38,971 bases of DNA from a virus. A model generated the notes under the pieces. The model was given only the letters and a program-made list of their open reading frames with translations. It searched no databases and was not told where the DNA came from. Made by a program: the position numbers and the translations under genes. How positions within the stretch are numbered: position 1 is the first letter of the stretch; each line of letters begins with the position of its first letter. Positions 20,422-27,330 of the stretch are shown piece after piece. The stretch is from positions 1 through 38,971 of the IMG/VR virus record IMGVR_UViG_3300037171_000066. One strand, written 5' to 3'.

Positions 20422-20622
20422 TTAAATTATGAAGTGTCCGAACAGTAGTCCGGCAATAAAGATTAGGATCAGGAATGCGGCGACGCTCCCGTTCGATGCT
20501 TGGTGTTGTGACGGGTCGTCCCATTCGTTGATGCGATTGTGCATCGCATGATCGGGAACGCTGTCGTGTTCGTCCATGATCGTGCCTTCGGTCTCTCTAT
20601 CCTCGTAGCTTTTTCTGTTCAT
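20422..20622 (-). CDS. tail-anchored small membrane protein
   Basis: 66 residues, ATG at 20622 with CGGAGGTATA in front. The first 45 residues are hydrophilic and acidic, and the end (SVAAFLILIFIAGLLFGHFI) is one membrane span. The N-out or N-in orientation is not clear. It may be part of a lysis or membrane-remodelling set with other single-span peptides here. Confidence 0.7.
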   Translation of the reverse strand: MNRKSYEDRETEGTIMDEHDSVPDHAMHNRINEWDDPSQHQASNGSVAAFLILIFIAGLLFGHFII

Positions 20623-20695
20623 TATACCTCCGGGTAAAGTCGCGTTGTTCCTTCATTATTCTATCAAACTGCTTTTCAGCTTCCTCGTCGGTCAC
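20597..20695 (-). CDS. 32-residue charged helical peptide
   Basis: GTG at 20695 with AAGGTGAGAACAC upstream, and an overlap of 26 bases with the next gene. The peptide (MTDEEAEKQFDRIMKEQRDF, then TRRYNEQKKLRG) is a single charged helix. It follows the terminase nuclease gene closely. Function unknown. Confidence 0.5.
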   Translation of the reverse strand: MTDEEAEKQFDRIMKEQRDFTRRYNEQKKLRG

Positions 20696-20706
20696 GTGTT
20701 CTCACC

Positions 20707-21486
20707 TTACCAAAAAAGCGGAACGCTCCCTCCATTGCTATCTTCTGCTAACCATGCGGCAATGCCGATAGCACTTGCCAAATCGTCGTGAGCCCCGGTC
20801 TTTAATGCGCCGTATAAGTCGTGTCCCTGTGTGTTTATCTTCATTTGATACGTCTCCAATTCCTCTTTGAGTTCCTCAAGTTGTTTCTTGTCCTCATGCG
20901 CGACCCAAATGCGCCGCGATTCAAACAGTGCGATCAGTGTTGACGCGAGCTGCGGCTTCGGGAGTGATACATTCCGTGCGTCATTCCACTTCGGGCGCAA
21001 ACCGCCTGTCAGCGTCACGCGAGTTATGTCAGCGTTTGGGATCAGTTCGACGATCTGATCCGCGACTGCCGTGCCAACTCCGCCCTCATCAATTGCGATA
21101 TAGATAAAGTCCCAATCGGGATTTGCCTTCGCCTGATTGTAGGCTTTGCGGAGGAGCCTCGCAATCTTTGGATATGGCGTCTCGAGCGGTAAGCGTTGAA
21201 TGCGCGATAAGTGGTAGACAAACTTGCCTTGGTGCTGTTCGGGGTCAATTGGCAAGAATGGCTCCAAGAATATAAGAGCGGAATAGTCCGACTTCTTGCC
21301 CGGGTCAAGGCCGATATATAGTGACTTGTTATAGTTGCCCCACTGCGTCGTGCGCCATGTGTTCGATTCCTCTTTCTCCCGCTGTTTGCGAAGTGCTCGA
21401 CGTGGTGAGTATTCGTGTTCCTCTATGAACTGTGAAAGTGAACCATCCCCGGGCATCCACGCGGCCCCCATGTTACGAACTGGCAT
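20707..21486 (-). CDS. terL (C-terminal part): large terminase nuclease half (separate gene)
   Basis: 259 residues from an ATG at 21486 with AAGGGGGAAAAAAG before it. The RNase H-like nuclease core is complete: first Asp in LYIGLDPGKKSDYSALIFLE (D61), second in FIYIAIDEGGVGTA (D133), third in TGAHDDLASAIG (D234/D235). It cuts concatemeric DNA at the start and end of packaging. In related viruses this domain is fused to the ATPase; here a stop, 12 bases and a new start separate them. All catalytic parts are kept, so decay is unlikely. Confidence 0.88.
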   Translation of the reverse strand: MPVRNMGAAWMPGDGSLSQFIEEHEYSPRRALRKQREKEESNTWRTTQWGNYNKSLYIGLDPGKKSDYSALIFLEPFLPIDPEQHQGKFVYHLSRIQRLPLETPYPKIARLLRKAYNQAKANPDWDFIYIAIDEGGVGTAVADQIVELIPNADITRVTLTGGLRPKWNDARNVSLPKPQLASTLIALFESRRIWVAHEDKKQLEELKEELETYQMKINTQGHDLYGALKTGAHDDLASAIGIAAWLAEDSNGGSVPLFW

Positions 21487-21498
21487 CTTTTTTCCCCC

Positions 21499-22311
21499 TT
21501 ATAAATCGTCAAGACTCAGATCTATCTCATTCCTTACAGGTAGTTCGGGATGATCGAATGCCGCTTCGATGTCCTCCGGTTTAAATACGCTGTCGATCGC
21601 CTCGGCAAAGTAACAATAATATTCTTGCTTAAACTCCCAATCAAGCATTCGTTCTCGCTCCTCCTCGAGGAACGATCGAGTGAACCGCGGACAATCATCG
21701 GCGGTGATCCTGACTTTAAGCCAGTTCTCCTCGTTGTCCCACGCTTCCCAAAAAAAGCCTCGCTTGCCGTGTGGAGTGCTGAGGAGGACGATCTTACCGT
21801 TGCTTATAGCGAGCATCGGTCGGGAGTTCGTGTATGCTTTCTCATGCACTTGCGAAGCCTCGTCAATGACGAGGAGCGTGACGTTGGAGTAGCCTCGGAT
21901 TGAGTCAGGCGCTTGCCCGGTGAGTGCGATGATCCGTGACTTGTTGGCGAGTTCGATCTTTTGCACGGTCTCCGTGACTGATAGAACCGGCCGGTCGATC
22001 TGCTTATAGTAATCGGTGATCTTTCGGAAGGTTTCTTTCGCTTGCTCGAGCGTGTGCGATATGACGATGACCATTGACTTCGGAGTCCACAGCGCATGGT
22101 GGAGCGCCATCGCCGCCACAATCGAGGACTTGCCGGTTTGTCTCGCGCAGTTGAGGAGGATTCGCTTTGACTTCGTCTCGAGGACTTCGGTTTGCCACGG
22201 ATCAGGCGGAGCTCCAAAGAGCGCCTCGGCGAACATTGACGGATAGAACATTAACGCGAGCAGATCCGACTCGAGCGGGTTCTCAGTTCTCGGAATTGCC
22301 CTCGACGCCAT
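21499..22311 (-). CDS. terL (N-terminal part): large terminase ATPase half (separate gene)
   Basis: 270 residues. Q-motif near PDPWQTEVL (37-44), Walker A CARQTGKS (55-62), Walker B LLVIDEA (146-152), coupling motif LLSTPHG (176-182), and the usual end of the ATPase region (AIDSVFKPEDIEAAF). It is the motor that drives DNA into the head. It ends at LSLDDL just where one-piece terminases would enter the linker to the nuclease. ATG at 22311 overlaps the small terminase by 29 bases with GGAGATG in front. The nuclease is in the next gene. Confidence 0.92.
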   Translation of the reverse strand: MASRAIPRTENPLESDLLALMFYPSMFAEALFGAPPDPWQTEVLETKSKRILLNCARQTGKSSIVAAMALHHALWTPKSMVIVISHTLEQAKETFRKITDYYKQIDRPVLSVTETVQKIELANKSRIIALTGQAPDSIRGYSNVTLLVIDEASQVHEKAYTNSRPMLAISNGKIVLLSTPHGKRGFFWEAWDNEENWLKVRITADDCPRFTRSFLEEERERMLDWEFKQEYYCYFAEAIDSVFKPEDIEAAFDHPELPVRNEIDLSLDDL

Positions 22312-22801
22312 GCTGCATCTCCATTAAAAGCCTGACGAGATCCTTCTCCGCTTCGATGTTACCGCCTGCGACTCTGACGACCGCGTTGTGTAGCTTGTCA
22401 ATGTCTTGTTCGATCTCGATCCGCATTGGTTCTTTATGGATTCGCCCGAGCTTTTGGTTGTTATCGAACCGGCGGAACATGATGTCCGCGATCGCTTTAA
22501 ACGCTGAGATCCTATCGGCAGGCATCGGGGCCGTGAGTGCTATATGCCATAAGTTCTCGATGACCTCCGCGACCTCTTGGAGGTAGTCTTGAACGATAAA
22601 TTCCTCGATAGGTTCGCGGAGAATGAGCCCCCAATTGTCACGCTTATTCCAATCGTTTCGTAACGTAGCTTCGGCGACGTGATACTTGCCCGAGAGCGCC
22701 CGGACGATGTTGCATACCTTCTCGCCTTGAGTATATCGTGTATAGAACTCGAGACGTCGGTCATTCAGTTTCGGATCCGGCCCGCGATGGTTATACGGCA
22801 T
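22283..22801 (-). CDS. terminase small subunit-like protein
   Basis: 172 residues from the ATG at 22801 (GGTGACG directly before it). The N-terminus has a helix-turn-helix-like part (KVCNIVRALSGKYHVAEATL, then RNDWNKRDNW) that would bind viral DNA; the rest is helical with an oligomerising look (VVRVAGGNIEAEKDLVRLLM). The position right before the terminase ATPase, with a 29-base overlap, supports a TerS role in choosing the packaging site. Sequence families of TerS are diverse, so context carries much of the weight. Confidence 0.78.
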   Translation of the reverse strand: MPYNHRGPDPKLNDRRLEFYTRYTQGEKVCNIVRALSGKYHVAEATLRNDWNKRDNWGLILREPIEEFIVQDYLQEVAEVIENLWHIALTAPMPADRISAFKAIADIMFRRFDNNQKLGRIHKEPMRIEIEQDIDKLHNAVVRVAGGNIEAEKDLVRLLMEMQHGVEGNSEN

Positions 22802-22994
22802 CGTCACCAATCCAATACACAAAGCTGCGGCGGCTTCCGGTTTGCTCGCGCTCAATGCAGCCGTGATCGTGGAGTCTCTTACAGAAATATTGCACGGTCG
22901 ATATGTCGGTGCTGCCGAGTGCTACCATGAGCTCACGGGCGCTCATCTTAGTTCCCGCGGCTTTGAGTACATGGTAGCATTCGATCTGACTCAT
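22791..22994 (-). CDS. winged-helix DNA-binding protein
   Basis: 67 residues from the ATG at 22994 (TAATG overlap, CCGGAG upstream). SQIECYHVLKAAGTKMSARE, then LMVALGSTDISTVQYFCKRL is helix 1-3 of a winged helix, with the wing in GCIEREQTGSRRSFVYWIGD. Next to the small terminase, it may regulate late genes or help recognise DNA. ROK/MarR-like and archaeal transcription factor domains share this form. Confidence 0.75.
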   Translation of the reverse strand: MSQIECYHVLKAAGTKMSARELMVALGSTDISTVQYFCKRLHDHGCIEREQTGSRRSFVYWIGDDAV

Positions 22995-24148
22995 TAAAAC
23001 TCCGGCGACAGTTGCTTGATCCAACCTGACCATGTGGTTCCGTTGTAGACGTTGACATAAACGTCGTTGTGCTGTCCGGTACACCAAACCTCGAGGTTTG
23101 TCTCGGAGACTGAAACCGCTGAGACGCCCGCGCCTTCCAGCGTTACACCGCCGATGCTTGTCCAAAGAGTCGACCATTGATTGTCAAACATGTATTTAGT
23201 CCACACGCCGCCGTCAGAGCCGCGCACGAACAAATGTATGACGCCGCTTGGCCCTAATATAGCGCAAGGCGGACTTGTGCAAATGCCGCCGAGAGATGTC
23301 CGTGGAATCCATGTGCCGTCAACTTTTTTCTGTCGCCACAAACAGGTTTTATCCGAGGCGACGGTGAACACATTGACATTACCCGCAGGATCTAAGCAAG
23401 TGGCCGGAGCGGATGCAACGGTCGAGACCGGGGGCGGGGGTGTCACCGTTGTCCATGGGAGATCTGTGCGGAATCCGAACGCTGTCTTAAGCGCCTCGAC
23501 GATTCCGAGCCACGGTTGGTTAAACACGCTCTGTATGTCAGAGTTACACCACATCATGACGTTCTGAACCCCGCCGACCTGATTTATGTAGTTAATAAGA
23601 GCTGTCGTGTCTTGCTCGAGGTCGCTCGGGTTATACATCATGAGCGTGAGCCCGTATCGAGGACAGTTCGCCTTTGCGATCGCGGATGACGCGAGATACG
23701 CTGAGATTGCGGACTTGTGATACGTTTCGAGCAGGTTCGCAAAGTGAGCATTCGCGGCATGGTTGTATTGGCCGCCGTACATATTCGCGCCGTATTCATC
23801 GCCATAGTTAATGTAAGGCTTAACGCTGCCGATCGTGGCAACTCCGGCCCGTCCGATCCCTTCCGCTGAGAAGTAGCTCCACCCCGCGGCTGCCTGTGCT
23901 TGTAGTTGCGGGAGATACGGTGTTAGGTCAGTGTTGACGTTCTCTCCGAGTGCGTCCCATAACGGAACCTCGATGTCAAGCGTCCCGGTCATTCCAAACT
24001 TTTTAATGCTGTTGATCTGTGCCTGATTGGTGCTCATATCGGGCGTGACGCAATGAACGCCTCGCGCCCCGAGAGCATAGAGTCGTTGGCATGCTGCGTC
24101 GGTAATGCTACTCGCCGCTCCGCCAACCTCGAGCCATATCGCTGTCAT
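22994..24148 (-). CDS. TIM-barrel-like protein with lectin propeller blades
   Basis: 384 residues, ATG at 24148 behind CCGGAGGGTATCAA. Residues 1-235 resemble a glycoside-hydrolase-type TIM barrel (IWLEVGG, TLDIEVPLWDA, KPYINYGDEYGANMYGGQYN, LTLMMYNPSDLEQD, NVMMWCNSDI). A Pro linker (TVTPPPPVSTV) leads to about three blades of a PLL/fucolectin-like propeller (VNVFTVASDKTCLWRQ, IHLFVRGSDGGVWTKY, LEVWCTGQHNDVYVN), the same type as in the fibre at 32509-34710. No signal peptide. Likely a glycan-binding or cleaving virion or lysis protein; catalytic residues are not certain. Confidence 0.75.
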   Translation of the reverse strand: MTAIWLEVGGAASSITDAACQRLYALGARGVHCVTPDMSTNQAQINSIKKFGMTGTLDIEVPLWDALGENVNTDLTPYLPQLQAQAAAGWSYFSAEGIGRAGVATIGSVKPYINYGDEYGANMYGGQYNHAANAHFANLLETYHKSAISAYLASSAIAKANCPRYGLTLMMYNPSDLEQDTTALINYINQVGGVQNVMMWCNSDIQSVFNQPWLGIVEALKTAFGFRTDLPWTTVTPPPPVSTVASAPATCLDPAGNVNVFTVASDKTCLWRQKKVDGTWIPRTSLGGICTSPPCAILGPSGVIHLFVRGSDGGVWTKYMFDNQWSTLWTSIGGVTLEGAGVSAVSVSETNLEVWCTGQHNDVYVNVYNGTTWSGWIKQLSPEF

Positions 24149-24165
24149 TTGATACCCTCCGGTTG

Positions 24166-24291
24166 TTAGAAAATTATGTCAAAGTAAGGAGGTGAGAAGG
24201 ACGACAAAGGAGGTGATAGGTCATGAAGGAACCTTGTAAAACCTTGTCGCCCTGACAAAGAGCAGTTGTATCGCTTGATGTATAGATTCAT
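24166..24291 (-). CDS. 41-residue leader ORF with anti-Shine-Dalgarno repeats
   Basis: ATG at 24291 behind a perfect GGAGGTGAGACG. The peptide begins MNLYIKRYNCSLSGRQGF and ends with the 7-residue repeat LSPPLSS/FSPPYFD. The DNA under the repeat holds two copies of TCACCTCC (24195-24188 and 24216-24209), exact complements of its own ribosome site at 24296-24303. It ends just before the glycosidase-like gene. It may be a translational control element as much as a peptide. Confidence 0.55.
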   Translation of the reverse strand: MNLYIKRYNCSLSGRQGFTRFLHDLSPPLSSFSPPYFDIIF

Positions 24292-24343
24292 CGTCTCACC
24301 TCCGACGGCTATAAATTTAAAGTTCCTTGCCTTATAGTTGTCG

Positions 24344-24368
24344 AAAAAAAAGGCGCGGGTTGCCCCGC
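24344..24368 (-). terminator. hairpin terminator after the two-span membrane gene
   Basis: Minus strand GCGGG-GCAA-CCCGC followed by GCC and eight T. It begins at the stop codon of the gene at 24369. Downstream A/T-rich boxes (TTTAAATTTATAG, 24310-24322) may restart transcription. Confidence 0.75.
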
Positions 24369-24680
24369 TTAGTCCGTCACCATTGGCGTGACGCTGCCTT
24401 GCTCGCCTTTTACTCTGAGCAATACCTTCGGAGCAGTTACGTGAGCGACTACTGCGTATGCGATCACCACGATCACAAACCCAATTCCGACGGTGAATAC
24501 TCCGATGACTACTCCGGCAACGAGCGCGAGCACCCATCCAATCGCCGAACCCCATGAATGCTTTTGCATTAGGGTCGAGTTTAGTCCTTGTTCCTTCACG
24601 ACGTATCCGGTTGTCATAAAATCGTCTATGACTTTCTGCATGTCGCTTCTGTTCTCAACGTCCCTTATTCGAGTTCCCAT
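24369..24680 (-). CDS. two-span membrane protein
   Basis: 103 residues, ATG at 24680 with AGGAGGTAAAAA before it. A 40-residue soluble N-terminus (MQKVIDDFMTTGYVVKEQGL) is followed by hydrophobic stretches of residues 46-62 and 64-85 with Gly and Val, and a C-terminal strand APKVLLRVKG. The shape suits a small inner-membrane or holin-like protein. No family recognised. Confidence 0.7.
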   Translation of the reverse strand: MGTRIRDVENRSDMQKVIDDFMTTGYVVKEQGLNSTLMQKHSWGSAIGWVLALVAGVVIGVFTVGIGFVIVVIAYAVVAHVTAPKVLLRVKGEQGSVTPMVTD

Positions 24681-24690
24681 TTTTTACCTC

Positions 24691-24774
24691 CTATAAAAAC
24701 AACCATATAACCCAAACCGAGCCCATTGCGGCTACGTAGCCAAGAGCCCATAATACAAATTGTGGGTACATCAT
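24691..24774 (-). CDS. 27-residue membrane peptide
   Basis: ATG at 24774 behind GAGGTGAGGCG, which overlaps the stop of the gene before. The peptide (MMYPQFVLWALGYVAAMGSV, then WVIWLFL) is one membrane span to its last residue. It is directly followed by the two-span membrane gene. The two may act together, for example as holin and antiholin, but that is only a guess from layout. Confidence 0.6.
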   Translation of the reverse strand: MMYPQFVLWALGYVAAMGSVWVIWLFL

Positions 24775-24783
24775 CGCCTCACC

Positions 24784-25230
24784 TCAGATATTCCTCGTCA
24801 GTTCGGGGTCGCCCCCGAGTTCGTGCAACGATTTCGACGCCATTGTCTCAAATTTTGGTTGCTCGGATTGCGGCTTCGGCTTTGATACTTGAACTATGTT
24901 TTCCCAGGTGTCACCGGAATCTGTTGTATTGTGTGCTACTAAAACCCGGCAATTGTCGCCCACTAAATCAGCGACGTCAAACTTCATTGGAAGTTCGCCG
25001 GGTCGCAGGTCGGAAACTAACTTGAATAGTGCCGAACTTGGATTCCAGCTTTTGTTGTAGCGGCGTTTGATTAACTTCCCTTCGATGTTGAACGTCACGT
25101 AAATGACATTCTTGATTCCATATGCCGTTTCTACTGCGTCTACCGCTTCTACTGCTTCTATATTGGCTTCGTGAACACCCTCATCGATTTGAGCTTTATG
25201 GGGCTCACGTTCTACTATCGTTGAACTCAT
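24784..25230 (-). CDS. possible ssDNA-binding protein (DUF669-like pattern)
   Basis: 148 residues, ATG at 25230 with GGAGGGAATCAAT in front, coupled by ATGA to the HNH gene. The core VIYVTFNIEGKLIKRRYNKS, then NPSSALFKLVSDLRPGELP and DLVGDNCRVLVAHNTTDSGD reads like the OB-type phage proteins (DUF669 and relatives) that bind single-stranded DNA. The N-terminus has an Ala/Glu/Val repeat (EAVEAVDAVETAYG). The assignment rests on this pattern only. Confidence 0.5.
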   Translation of the reverse strand: MSSTIVEREPHKAQIDEGVHEANIEAVEAVDAVETAYGIKNVIYVTFNIEGKLIKRRYNKSWNPSSALFKLVSDLRPGELPMKFDVADLVGDNCRVLVAHNTTDSGDTWENIVQVSKPKPQSEQPKFETMASKSLHELGGDPELTRNI

Positions 25231-25811
25231 ATTGATTCCCTCCGTTCTAAAAATTCTTTATCTGTCATCGTGCCTTTGCTTAAATTACATTTTGCACACG
25301 ACAATGCAATATTTTCTATATAGTTTGTCCCTCCCCGTGAAAGGGGGATTCTATGTTCTATATGTGTATCTACTAAAATTTTATCACAATAGAAGCAGCG
25401 ACCATCCTGCTCAACAAATAACTTATTTAAGTCGTTGAGTGTGAAAGAGCCTCCATTGCCTCTTTTACGTGCCCTATACTTTTGCGTATACAATTTGCGG
25501 AGCCACTGATGCTCGGCATTCCATCTTCTGCTTTTCGCATTAACATTTTCGCGGTTTGCTTCGTTGTATCTAAACCGAATGACCCTACGCTTATCTGGGT
25601 TCGCATGCTGCCATTTTTTGTGGTATATTGCCACCTCTTCTTTGTGCGCATCGTGCCACTTTTTCATTCGTGCTAGGTGTAACTCCTTGTTTTTTTCGTA
25701 GCGTTCTTTGTTCTGAACTAAAATCCGCTCTCGATGCTCTTCATGATATTGCTTGTAATACTGACGTTGCCTTTCAGGGTCTTCACTCCATTTGAGTTGA
25801 CCACCAGTCAT
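25227..25811 (-). CDS. HNH endonuclease with long charged N-terminus
   Basis: 194 residues. Residues 1-120 are very rich in Lys, Arg, His and Glu and helical (YKQYHEEHRERILVQNKERY, RKLYTQKYRARKRG). The HNH core follows: GRCFYCDKILVDTHIEHRIP with the catalytic His pair, and NYIENIALSCAKCNLSKG with the second zinc pair and Asn. It is intact and likely active on DNA. Free-standing HNH genes of this type behave as homing endonucleases, though packaging or host-DNA cutting is possible. Confidence 0.85.
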   Translation of the reverse strand: MTGGQLKWSEDPERQRQYYKQYHEEHRERILVQNKERYEKNKELHLARMKKWHDAHKEEVAIYHKKWQHANPDKRRVIRFRYNEANRENVNAKSRRWNAEHQWLRKLYTQKYRARKRGNGGSFTLNDLNKLFVEQDGRCFYCDKILVDTHIEHRIPLSRGGTNYIENIALSCAKCNLSKGTMTDKEFLERRESI

Positions 25812-26002
25812 TTTTTAATCACTTCGGTGTTTTCATAGTCTTCAAGGGCTCTAATTGCGTCCATTAAAACGTCGCCCATTGAAACTCTAATACCTTCTTC
25901 TGCTTGGATTTCTCCGGCTCTCTTTTGGAGCCACTCATGAGCCTCATTCGGAATATATACGCCCTTGTGAGACTCCATAAACGCTTTGCTGTGTTCTTTC
26001 AT
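25808..26002 (-). CDS. ribbon-helix-helix-like protein
   Basis: 64 residues from the ATG at 26002, overlapping the membrane gene as ATGA; upstream codons in this frame overlap that gene and are discarded. The pattern GVYIPNEAHEWLQKRAGEIQ, then VSMGDVLMDAIRALEDYE is a strand and two helices in RHH order. A likely small DNA-binding regulator, similar in length to those at 27635 and 12600. Confidence 0.65.
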   Translation of the reverse strand: MKEHSKAFMESHKGVYIPNEAHEWLQKRAGEIQAEEGIRVSMGDVLMDAIRALEDYENTEVIKK

Positions 26003-26253
26003 AGTATCAAATGCCAAATGCTCAATATGACGGCGGCGAGCATTGAGCCCCCTGCGATAGCAACGAGGCCCCATAGTTTGAGGTTCTCGCTCAATCGCGG
26101 CTTTTTTGGTTTGTGTATCCGTGCTTTCGTCATCAAATCAAAGGCTTGGATTGCCTTGTCCGAATCGAGGAGAATGACCTCATCCTCCGCGATTAGACGG
26201 CGCAACTCTAAGGCGTCTCTGATTTGTTGCATTAACTGTTCCTCTGCTTCCAT
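25999..26253 (-). CDS. helical protein with C-terminal membrane span
   Basis: 84 residues, ATG at 26253 behind AAAGAGGTGAGTGACTA. Soluble helical part (EQLMQQIRDALELRRLIAED, KAIQAFDLMTKARIHKPKKP), then one membrane span (LWGLVAIAGGSMLAAVILSI). A tail-anchored protein facing the cytoplasm. The 68 bases before it (26254-26321) show no gene. Confidence 0.65.
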   Translation of the reverse strand: MEAEEQLMQQIRDALELRRLIAEDEVILLDSDKAIQAFDLMTKARIHKPKKPRLSENLKLWGLVAIAGGSMLAAVILSIWHLIL

Positions 26254-26321
26254 TAGTCACTCACCTCTTTAGGTAATAGTCTATATTCTTTTAATGCTAT
26301 ATAGCCTTGTTGCTCTTTAAA

Positions 26322-26609
26322 CTACCTCTTGTCGACTGCTCGGAATGCGAGGTTGTATGCCCTTTGCTTTATGTCGGCAACGACCTCGGGGACTATCGGG
26401 TCGTGATACATCGGCTTTGCTCGACCTGCTCTTATTTCTGTGTCAATGTCGACGGGGTGCGCACAATAGCCTATCCTATCGGTATAATTGCAATCAAAAC
26501 AAGCGTCGGGAACGCCATGATTTCCAATCGGACAGTCATCCACCAAGTCCTCGGTGCGTGTGTGTGTGTATTCGCGCTTTGTTGCGGCTATCTCGTCACT
26601 CGTTATCAT
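26322..26609 (-). CDS. Cys-rich small protein
   Basis: 95 residues, ATG at 26609 with AGGAGGTTAAGA upstream. DCPIGNHGVPDACFDCNYTD and IGYCAH give four Cys and two His in 30 residues, a likely zinc site. The rest is helical (EVVADIKQRAYNLAFRAVDK). It is coupled closely to the HNH-like gene before it. Function unknown. Confidence 0.65.
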   Translation of the reverse strand: MITSDEIAATKREYTHTRTEDLVDDCPIGNHGVPDACFDCNYTDRIGYCAHPVDIDTEIRAGRAKPMYHDPIVPEVVADIKQRAYNLAFRAVDKR

Positions 26610-26611
26610 TC

Positions 26612-27007
26612 TTAACCTCCTGAATATAATTCCTCGACTTGTTCCTCAGTTATCCAATTGCGCTTTAACAGTTCCTTAACCTGCTCATACGTCCTATTAA
26701 ACCGAGCATACGTCACATGAGCCGGATTGACGCAACGATTGTTCCCGCAGAGCGTCTCAAGTCTGCGTCTATCGGGAAGGAAGCCATAGGTCAACAAAAA
26801 GAGATAGCGGCGGATATAGACGTATCGGCCTTTTCCATCTGTCGTGACTTTTTTGCCGAGATACATTTTTCCAATATCCTTCTCGTCTTTGAGAACCCAA
26901 CACTGAGGACGCATGCAGCCGTCGACGCGCTCTTTAATCTCGCGTTCTATGGCGACTATCTGCGTCTCATACTGCCCCCCCCGTCTTAGGCCGAATGAAT
27001 CTGCCAT
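26612..27007 (-). CDS. degenerate HNH_3-like protein
   Basis: 131 residues. The stretch YVYIRRYLFLLTYGFLPDRR, then LCGNNRCVNPAHVTYARFNR follows the HNH_3 layout of the protein at 30321 (AHRTAYELTVGKIPND, CHTCDNPACVNPEHL). However, the catalytic His of the VCH triplet is replaced (ETLC), and the first His is Arg. The zinc Cys pair and final His remain. It probably lost nuclease activity and may still bind DNA. The ATG at 27007 has no ribosome site but a TATA-like box 26 bp upstream. Confidence 0.7.
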   Translation of the reverse strand: MADSFGLRRGGQYETQIVAIEREIKERVDGCMRPQCWVLKDEKDIGKMYLGKKVTTDGKGRYVYIRRYLFLLTYGFLPDRRRLETLCGNNRCVNPAHVTYARFNRTYEQVKELLKRNWITEEQVEELYSGG

Positions 27008-27028
27008 AGGCTATACTACACGCTCATG

Positions 27029-27036
27029 CTATAAAT
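27029..27036 (-). promoter_or_regulatory. TATA-like promoter of the accessory block
   Basis: Minus strand TTTATAGC, centred about 26 bp before the ATG at 27007, within a longer A/T-rich run. This is the classical archaeal distance for a leaderless start. A bacterial reading (TTGACC and a weak -10) could also be drawn here, so the call rests on the missing ribosome site. Confidence 0.5.
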
Positions 27037-27304
27037 ATCTTAAATATCTTGGGTCAACAAAAAGAGAAGCAGAAAAATAGAGAGAATAACCAATCGAAAA
27101 ATAGTTGACCTGCCTAAGTGCGCTTGATTATGTATTAAAACTGTTGGTCGGAATCATGGTGTTTTGTGGTGCGCGGTCAATCACAGAAGTAAGATATTTA
27201 TTATTTACTTGCTCAAGTTGGTCACATGTGGCTCACACAATCAGGCTAATTCATTGGCCGGTCTGTGCTAGTCTTAACCGTGTTATTGTCCTTTAATGAC
27301 AAAT
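27037..27304. other. intergenic region without a supported gene
   Basis: About 270 bases between the tail-operon terminator and the accessory promoter. A/T-rich near 27040-27090; no good reading frame with a ribosome site on either strand. It may hold upstream promoter elements. Nothing else seen. Confidence 0.5.
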
Positions 27305-27306
27305 AT

Positions 27307-27330
27307 AAAAAAAGGAGGAGTTGCCTCCTC
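27307..27330 (-). terminator. hairpin terminator of the tail operon
   Basis: Minus strand GAGGAG-GCAA-CTCCTC followed by C and seven T. The stem begins at the stop codon of the holin-like gene. It separates the tail module from the accessory block. Confidence 0.85.

Noticed and set aside
24186-24250. Plus-strand mini-ORF behind AAGGAGGTGATAGGTC
   Set aside because: Only 9 codons; the sequence is fully used by a minus-strand leader ORF with its own ribosome site.
27037-27304. tRNA or origin in the intergenic gap
   Set aside because: No cloverleaf, no iterons and no inverted repeats were seen there.
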